Of a stretch of 27,359 nucleotides of DNA, positions 22,826 to 27,359 are shown one piece after another. Source of the DNA: Acidimicrobiia bacterium (GTDB lineage: Bacteria > Actinomycetota > Acidimicrobiia > Acidimicrobiales > Hopanoidiivorantaceae); NCBI GenBank assembly GCA_020027305.1, contig JAHRAM010000006.1, positions 1-27,359 of the forward strand, written 5' to 3'. A program made the translations under genes and the position numbers. The first letter of the stretch is position 1, and every line of letters begins with the position of its first letter. The notes below the pieces were generated by a model, which had not been told where the DNA came from, ran no database searches, and worked only from the letters and a program-made list of their open reading frames with translations.

Positions 22826-23624
22826 TAACAATCAGCACTTCATTGGATTTCTTGTTGTTAGACATTCCATATGTCCACTCAGGGCGTACTACTTCAAACC
22901 CCTGATAAAGTTTTTGAATTAAATCACAATCGTTATAACTCAAAACCCAGCCATCACGGTTATGAAGCACTTCTGCCAACTCTTCATGGTTAAAACCATC
23001 ATGCATATCACCTCTATTGCCATAAAGATTTCCACCATTGGCATAGGGCGGGTCAAGATATAAGAATTTATCAGGGTGACGCATTAGGGCATCTTGCCAC
23101 CCAGAGTGGCGAACAAATAATCTGCTTATTTGAAAGTCGCGCACCCGTTCTATTGCTGACTTGGTAAATCGTGGATGGTTTGGCGACATTCCACCAGACA
23201 ATGTTGTGCCACTAAACGATGAGCGGTTGAGCACAAAAAACACGGCTGCCCTCTCAATGTCGGTTGTCAAGCTATCATAACTCTTTTGTAGCTCATAGAA
23301 CTTGCGCTTTGACAAGGGATAATATTTTTTTACCCTTTCAGCCAGCAGGGAAGAATTTTTTGTCGCCTGTTGCCAAAAAACCGTAACTGGCTTGAAGGCA
23401 TCGCTTCCATAAACTCGCATTCCATCTGCTGCACACGACAATTCCACGCTGGCACCACCCAAAAACGGGGAACATATAGCTATGACGTTCTCAGGAATGT
23501 AGCTCCTGATTATTGATACTGCCCTAGATTTCCCCCCTGGATACCTAAGTGGAGATCTTACAATGGCAAAATCTCGGGCTACCTCATTGTTTAGTGGCGG
23601 AGCCAATAATGATGTTTTGCTCAT
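22818..23624 (-). CDS. DNA adenine methylase (Dam/D12 class)
   Basis: An N6-adenine methyltransferase of 268 residues. PLRYPGGKSR (about 25-34) and SPFLGGASVEL (about 52-62) form the AdoMet site and DPPY (191-194) in LYLDPPYANGG is the catalytic motif; the order (AdoMet motif first) is that of the Dam/MboI/DpnM alpha class. The start is ATG 23624, 6 nt after AGGTG; an upstream in-frame GTG (23633) lies within that ribosome-binding site and is less likely. It protects host DNA from the overlapping downstream endonuclease. Many relatives methylate GATC. The upstream region carries a nested palindrome that could bind a regulator, but no C-protein gene is present. Confidence 0.93.
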   Translation of the reverse strand: MSKTSLLAPPLNNEVARDFAIVRSPLRYPGGKSRAVSIIRSYIPENVIAICSPFLGGASVELSCAADGMRVYGSDAFKPVTVFWQQATKNSSLLAERVKKYYPLSKRKFYELQKSYDSLTTDIERAAVFFVLNRSSFSGTTLSGGMSPNHPRFTKSAIERVRDFQISRLFVRHSGWQDALMRHPDKFLYLDPPYANGGNLYGNRGDMHDGFNHEELAEVLHNRDGWVLSYNDCDLIQKLYQGFEVVRPEWTYGMSNNKKSNEVLIVNA

Positions 23625-23670
23625 ATCAGACACCTAAACCTAGCCTATACCCTGCCACCAGTAGCATGAC

Positions 23671-23684
23671 GCAATTGCGCGCAA
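23671..23684. promoter_or_regulatory. Nested palindromes upstream of the R-M genes
   Basis: GCAATTGC (23671-23678) overlaps TTGCGCGCAA (23675-23684), both perfect palindromes, 47-60 bp upstream of the methylase start. On the reverse strand TTGCGT lies at the edge of this site with GTATAGG about 18 nt downstream, a possible promoter. Repressor binding or autoregulation by the methylase is an inference. Confidence 0.4.
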
Positions 23685-23720
23685 CATAAAAAATGATATA
23701 CAAAATCGGTGGCACTGTTT

Positions 23721-23773
23721 TTTTCATATTTGTCGTTTTCATATTTGTCGTTTTCATATTTGCTGTTTTCATA
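23721..23773. repeat. 15-bp tandem repeat, three units plus partial
   Basis: TTTTCATATTTGTCG occurs at 23721-23735 and 23736-23750, TTTTCATATTTGCTG at 23751-23765, and a partial unit follows. It lies between the methylase start and the ligA end. Confidence 0.92.
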
Positions 23774-23836
23774 AATTTCAATTAACTTCTCTACACTTTA
23801 CCTGTGAGGTATGACAAAAATATTAAAAAGTTCAAA

Positions 23837-25969
23837 CTAAAGATTCAGGAGTTTGAGGAAAGTGGGTTCGTCTATGGTTTTTGTGCCTAAGTCATTAGCT
23901 TTTTTGACTTTGCTAGAACCTGGGTTTCGTCCGACAACTAAATAGTCTGTAGCACCGCTAACACTTCCTTGAACTTTTCCGCCTCGTGCCCTAACTTGGG
24001 CAGATGCTTCTTCTCTACTCATATCTGAAAAAGTTCCTGTGATAACAAAAGACTGGTTGGCTAGAGATTTATCCACCGCCTCCAACCTTGGCTGGCTCAT
24101 ATTCACGCCTGCTTTCTTGAGCTTTGCGATGAGTGCTTTTTTTGATGGGTGCGCCATAAAGTCACACACATTTTGCGCCTGAACCTCGCCAATCCCATCA
24201 ATGTCTTCTAAATCACTCGGTTTTACATTCATAACAGCAGACATTGTTCCAAAGAAATCGGCGATGTCTTGGGCTGCTGTTTTTCCGATGTTTGGGATAG
24301 CAAGGGCAAACAGCAATCGGCTCAGGGGCTGCTTTTTAGAAGCCGTCACAGTGGCTTTTAGCTTTTCGGCAAGCAGCTTTCCATATTTTCTGTCGTCAGC
24401 ATTCCGCAACTCAGCCAGTGCCTCGAAATCTAAGAAATAAATGTCTGCTACATCGGCAACCAGGTTTTGTTCTACAAATGCTTCTATCCATTTTTTGCCA
24501 AGCCCGTCAATATCCATCGCCGAGCGAGAAACGAAATGAGCTAGACGCCCGATGTTTTGATGGGGGCATTCTTCATTTGGGCAGGTATGGGCAGCTTCCC
24601 CAGGTTCTCTCACCAACGTGGTCTTGTGGGGGCAAGGGCACTTTTTGGGAAACACCCATGGTTTTGGGGCTGGCATCTTTGTCTTCCGCTCGGCTACAAC
24701 TGGCCCGACAACTTCTGGCAAAACATCACCTGCCTTTTTCACAATGACAACATCACCCACACGCAAATCTTTTTCTTTCACTTGGTCTTCGTTGTGAAGC
24801 ACTGCCCGCTGAATCGTAGACCCACCCACAACCACAGGTGCCAGATGAGCAATCGGGGTTGCTTTTCCGCCTGGCCCCACTGAAATCTCAATGTCGAGCA
24901 ACTCGGTAGTTTTTTCTTCGGCGGGGAATTTATATGCCACCGCCCACCTCGGATGGTGGCTGGTTGCCCCCACTACCCGCTGGTCTGAAATCTTATCTAG
25001 CTTAATCACAACCCCATCAACTTCATAATCGCGGTCGTGGCGGCGCTCCAATATATCTGCCAGATATTCGCGAATGGCTTCCACAGATTCCAACACCTTA
25101 GTTTCAGGGTTTAGCGGAAACCCCAAGCCCTTCAAATATTTAAGGCTCTCTGAGTGTGTGGCAAAAGGCTTAACCCCCCTTGGCAAACCCTCAAAAGATG
25201 CCAGCTGATAGCACCACCAAGAAAGCGTTCGCACAGAAACGGCTGCTGTATCTTTTTGGCGGAGCGACCCTGCTGCTGTATTTCTAGGGTTGGCATAGGG
25301 CTTTTGGTGGCGTTTTTCTCGCTCTTCGTTTAGGCGGGCAAATGCTGATATTGGCATATATACCTCGCCCCTTACCTCTAGACGTTTTGGAAAGTCTCCC
25401 TTGAGTTGCTTCGGCAAAGCATCTAGCATTGAAACATTTTCAGTGATATTTTCACCGACAGCTCCATCGCCCCTTGTGGCAGCTTGACGGAGCTTTCCAT
25501 CTTCATAGAGCAGTGAAATACCCGCCCCATCAAACTTGAGCTCACATACAAGCGGAGGGATGGAATCGGGCTGGCCCATCAACTTATCGGGTTGCCCAGT
25601 CAGCTTCAAGAGACGCCCAATCCAGTCATCTAACTCATCCAAACCAAAAGCATTGTCGAGCGACAACATCGGGGTTTGATGGTGGATCTCTTCAAACAGC
25701 TTGCTTGGTGGCGCCCCGACCTCTTCTGTGGGCGAGCTCTTTAGCTTGAGCGTTGGGTTGTTTGCCTCTAGCTGGCGCAACTCTTTCACCAATTTGTCAA
25801 ACTCGGCATCTGAAATCTCAGGCGCAACGGTTGGGTCATCAATCAAATAATAGGTTCTGGAATAATGACGAATATCTCTTGCCAGCTTTTCAGCTCGTGC
25901 TTGAACAACTTCGCTCACAGCAACCTTTTCGTTTGCTTTGTCTGTTTTATCCTTTAGCTCTTCACTCAT
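23837..25969 (-). CDS. ligA: NAD-dependent DNA ligase
   Basis: A 710-residue replicative ligase that seals nicks using NAD+. Domains in order: N-terminal Ia domain (about 20-95), adenylation domain with active-site Lys145 in CELKFDG (KxDG form), OB fold (about 350-430), zinc finger (444-468), helix-hairpin-helix region (about 475-615) and BRCT (about 635-710, SFVITGTFSDMSREEA). It is slightly longer than usual because of small insertions such as LTGQPDKLMGQPDS (about 123-136), a near-repeat. The zinc finger reads CPCPH (444-448) with Cys463 and Cys468, so His448 occupies the position normally held by the second Cys. An in-frame stop lies just before the ATG, fixing the start. The start region is duplicated upstream. 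Confidence 0.97.
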   Translation of the reverse strand: MSEELKDKTDKANEKVAVSEVVQARAEKLARDIRHYSRTYYLIDDPTVAPEISDAEFDKLVKELRQLEANNPTLKLKSSPTEEVGAPPSKLFEEIHHQTPMLSLDNAFGLDELDDWIGRLLKLTGQPDKLMGQPDSIPPLVCELKFDGAGISLLYEDGKLRQAATRGDGAVGENITENVSMLDALPKQLKGDFPKRLEVRGEVYMPISAFARLNEEREKRHQKPYANPRNTAAGSLRQKDTAAVSVRTLSWWCYQLASFEGLPRGVKPFATHSESLKYLKGLGFPLNPETKVLESVEAIREYLADILERRHDRDYEVDGVVIKLDKISDQRVVGATSHHPRWAVAYKFPAEEKTTELLDIEISVGPGGKATPIAHLAPVVVGGSTIQRAVLHNEDQVKEKDLRVGDVVIVKKAGDVLPEVVGPVVAERKTKMPAPKPWVFPKKCPCPHKTTLVREPGEAAHTCPNEECPHQNIGRLAHFVSRSAMDIDGLGKKWIEAFVEQNLVADVADIYFLDFEALAELRNADDRKYGKLLAEKLKATVTASKKQPLSRLLFALAIPNIGKTAAQDIADFFGTMSAVMNVKPSDLEDIDGIGEVQAQNVCDFMAHPSKKALIAKLKKAGVNMSQPRLEAVDKSLANQSFVITGTFSDMSREEASAQVRARGGKVQGSVSGATDYLVVGRNPGSSKVKKANDLGTKTIDEPTFLKLLNL

Positions 25970-26031
25970 TTTTCTTCACTCATTTTGTTACTTTTCGCGT
26001 TACTCATTTTTCTTCACTCATTTTGTTACTT
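25964..26031 (-). repeat. Duplicated ligA initiation region
   Basis: A 30-bp sequence at 25964-25993 recurs exactly at 26002-26031 (period 38 bp). The proximal copy contains the ligA ATG. On the reverse strand each copy contains ATGAGTGAAGAAAAATGA, a five-codon frame (MSEEK) whose TGA overlaps the next ATG as ATGA. The proximal mini-frame can also be entered from an ATG at 26007 (13 codons) and ends overlapping the ligA start. Confidence 0.9.
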
Positions 26032-26212
26032 GCCTCACTGACTACCTTGTTGCTTACTTCGTTGCCTTAGCTTATTTTGCCTGTCTACCTGTCTCACTAC
26101 TGATTTTGATGCATGCTAGATTTTAGTTTAAGTATTTTATATCGGCTGGCTCAGGTAATATTTATATGTGTTTATATATGTTTAGTGCTTTCTTAGAAAT
26201 TCTAGGCGCTGG
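26032..26212. other. AT-rich intergenic DNA
   Basis: Between the ligA leader and the repeat array I see T-rich sequence on the + strand with no open frame that looks coding, no RNA-like fold and no strong promoter. TTTATATGTG and TTTATATATG (26161-26180) form a short imperfect duplication. Confidence 0.5.
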
Positions 26213-26307
26213 GTGTGACAAAAATTGAGTGTGACAAAATTTAAGTATGGCAAAATTAAGGTGGGGCAAAATTTAATATGACAAAATTTAAGTGCGACCA
26301 AACCTAG
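26213..26307. repeat. 16-bp tandem repeat, six degenerate units
   Basis: Units at 26213, 26229, 26245, 26261, 26277 (15 bp) and 26292 share the pattern GTGTGACAAAATTTAA. The last unit supplies the GTG start codon of the downstream membrane protein, and the unit before it supplies an in-frame TAA. Single copies of the core TATGACAAAA occur at 6529 and 23810, also between genes. Confidence 0.85.
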
Positions 26308-27359
26308 CACCATATTTTATTTGGGTATTCCGCATAACCCTTGCATTGCTTCCTGCGGCTTTATGGGGGCTGCTAGATACTGCCCTTTCCAAGCAATCTA
26401 GTTCAGTCGCTCTAACCACAACAATCGGGCTTTTTATTCTTTTCGGGCTGGCACTTTTAGCCAGCCTTTATCTCCACAGCATAACCCTCACAATCATTAG
26501 GGCGCTGGCGCCACTATCTATAGTGGCAGTTATATGGGGCATGCTTGCAATTGGGGCAGAAGATGAAAGCAGTGCAGAAACCCTAGACATTGTTTTGGCC
26601 CTTACTGGAGTAGCACTAACAAATATATTGGCGTTTCTGCCAGCCATCGGAAATGTCTTCATCGCCGCAGAGGCTTATGGAACAGAGCAACGATATTTGC
26701 TTCGCCCGCCAGCACTATTTCAAGCTATCCTCGCCCCATTGGTTTTGGCGATTTCGCTTTTAGGGCTTATCGCCCCCCCACTGCTACTTGCCAGCAAACA
26801 CTGGGTGTTTGGGAGCATCACCTTACCAATTGGCATTTTGGCATTTGCTCTAGGGGTGCGATCGCTTCATTCTCTCACCCAACGCCAAATCATATTTGTG
26901 CCAAATGGAATTGTGATTCTAGACCCGCTTCGCCTTCGCTTCCCACTCAGGATTGAAAAAGCCCAGATTAAATCGCTTGAGTTACTCCCCATAAAAGATG
27001 TCGCTACAGAAATAAATTCGCCACTGGAGCAATCAAAGCAGGGAGAGGAATCGAAACAACGCGCACAATCACAGCAAAATGCACAATCACAGCAAAATGC
27101 ACAATCACAGCAAACCTTCGGGCAAGAAACAAACCCGCAATCTATATTAAATTTGACAGCTGGAACATTCAGCCGAAAGGCGGTAGAAATAGTTGTTAAT
27201 CCACCCGTTCAGGCAAGTCCAATTAAAAGCGACAGCTACAAAACGCGCAATAGGTTTGATAAAAAATTGAGTGAAAAGTTGCCAGAAGAAAATCTACAAA
27301 TAGAAAAGACGAAGCCCACAACAATTAAAAAAATAATTCTCGCTACAACGTTAAGGCTC
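26292..27359 (+). CDS. Polytopic membrane protein, partial (runs off the window)
   Basis: A frame open from GTG 26292 to the last base (356 codons, no stop). An in-frame TAA directly precedes the GTG, so this is the earliest start. It has about six TM helices (near 10-31, 38-62, 66-88, 97-125, 141-168, 171-191), then a cytoplasmic region beginning QRQIIFVPNGIVILDPLRLRFPLR (198-220), resembling a small PH-like beta segment as found after TM helices in actinobacterial membrane proteins. A Gln/Ser-rich repeat (AQSQQN, 258-275) and a Lys/Glu-rich tail follow. Codon use matches the neighbours. Function unknown. It is divergent from ligA. Confidence 0.75.
   Translation, partial: MRPNLAPYFIWVFRITLALLPAALWGLLDTALSKQSSSVALTTTIGLFILFGLALLASLYLHSITLTIIRALAPLSIVAVIWGMLAIGAEDESSAETLDIVLALTGVALTNILAFLPAIGNVFIAAEAYGTEQRYLLRPPALFQAILAPLVLAISLLGLIAPPLLLASKHWVFGSITLPIGILAFALGVRSLHSLTQRQIIFVPNGIVILDPLRLRFPLRIEKAQIKSLELLPIKDVATEINSPLEQSKQGEESKQRAQSQQNAQSQQNAQSQQTFGQETNPQSILNLTAGTFSRKAVEIVVNPPVQASPIKSDSYKTRNRFDKKLSEKLPEENLQIEKTKPTTIKKIILATTLRL
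27063..27116 (+). repeat. In-frame 18-bp repeat coding AQSQQN
   Basis: Three 18-bp units (27063-27080, 27081-27098, 27099-27116); the first two are identical (GCACAATCACAGCAAAAT) and the third differs only at its end. They encode Gln/Ser-rich hexapeptides in the cytoplasmic part of the membrane protein. Confidence 0.93.

Overview
The window looks like chromosomal DNA of a moderately AT-rich (roughly 43% G+C by eye) actinobacterium, most likely a marine-type member of the Acidimicrobiia. The evidence is gene content and local order: ligA and gatC-gatA-gatB on one strand, a PASTA-type kinase-like receptor, a DinB/maleylpyruvate-isomerase-like protein, and a set of lipid and steroid-type catabolic genes resembling those of mycobacteria. 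The lineage is an inference from protein character only. I saw no rRNA, tRNA, transposase, integrase or CRISPR array.

Layout. Positions 1-564 hold no convincing gene but carry two minisatellites (23 bp x 6 and 15 bp x 6). Positions 565-2409 hold a crotonase and a hydratase-2 (MaoC) gene. Positions 2503-4131 form an AT-rich patch with a two-TM small protein and a GIY-YIG nuclease carrying two RAMA-like domains. Positions 4234-8933 hold a cytochrome P450, a 52-residue small gene, Ogt, an ACAD10-type phosphotransferase, an unknown protein and a histidine phosphatase. Positions 9003-11986 are a reverse-strand operon: an alpha-methylacyl-CoA racemase-like protein and two short-chain dehydrogenases, one of which resembles IpdF of steroid ring catabolism and lacks a normal start codon. 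Positions 12045-13716 are a divergent metal ABC transporter pair. Positions 13876-15509 hold an EthD-domain protein and a mycothiol-dependent-enzyme-like protein. Positions 15522-21091 (reverse) hold gatB, gatA, gatC and a PASTA receptor whose kinase domain appears catalytically dead. Positions 21388-21810 encode a small anchored extracytoplasmic protein. Positions 21839-23624 are a restriction-modification pair (HaeIII-family nuclease plus Dam-family adenine methylase) sitting between the ligA and gatCAB parts. Positions 23837-25969 are ligA. From 26292 a polytopic membrane protein runs off the right edge.

How the genes work together. The crotonase, hydratase-2, P450, phosphotransferase, racemase and two SDRs fit uptake-independent degradation of branched or steroid-like acyl-CoAs. 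gatCAB supplies amidated tRNAs (Gln and/or Asn). The GIY-YIG-RAMA gene and the restriction-modification pair are the defence-like accessory parts.

The most unusual features are: the GIY-YIG/double-RAMA architecture; a pseudokinase PASTA receptor (HRD Asp replaced by Asn, DFG changed to DFE, no glycine loop); an HaeIII-type nuclease paired with an adenine methylase in a sequence where GATC is very rare (about eight sites); an SDR with no ATG, GTG or TTG start; a duplicated ligA start region making tiny upstream ORFs; and a high density of unrelated short tandem repeats, many with periods of 15-18 bp, several of which expand in frame inside ordinary enzymes.
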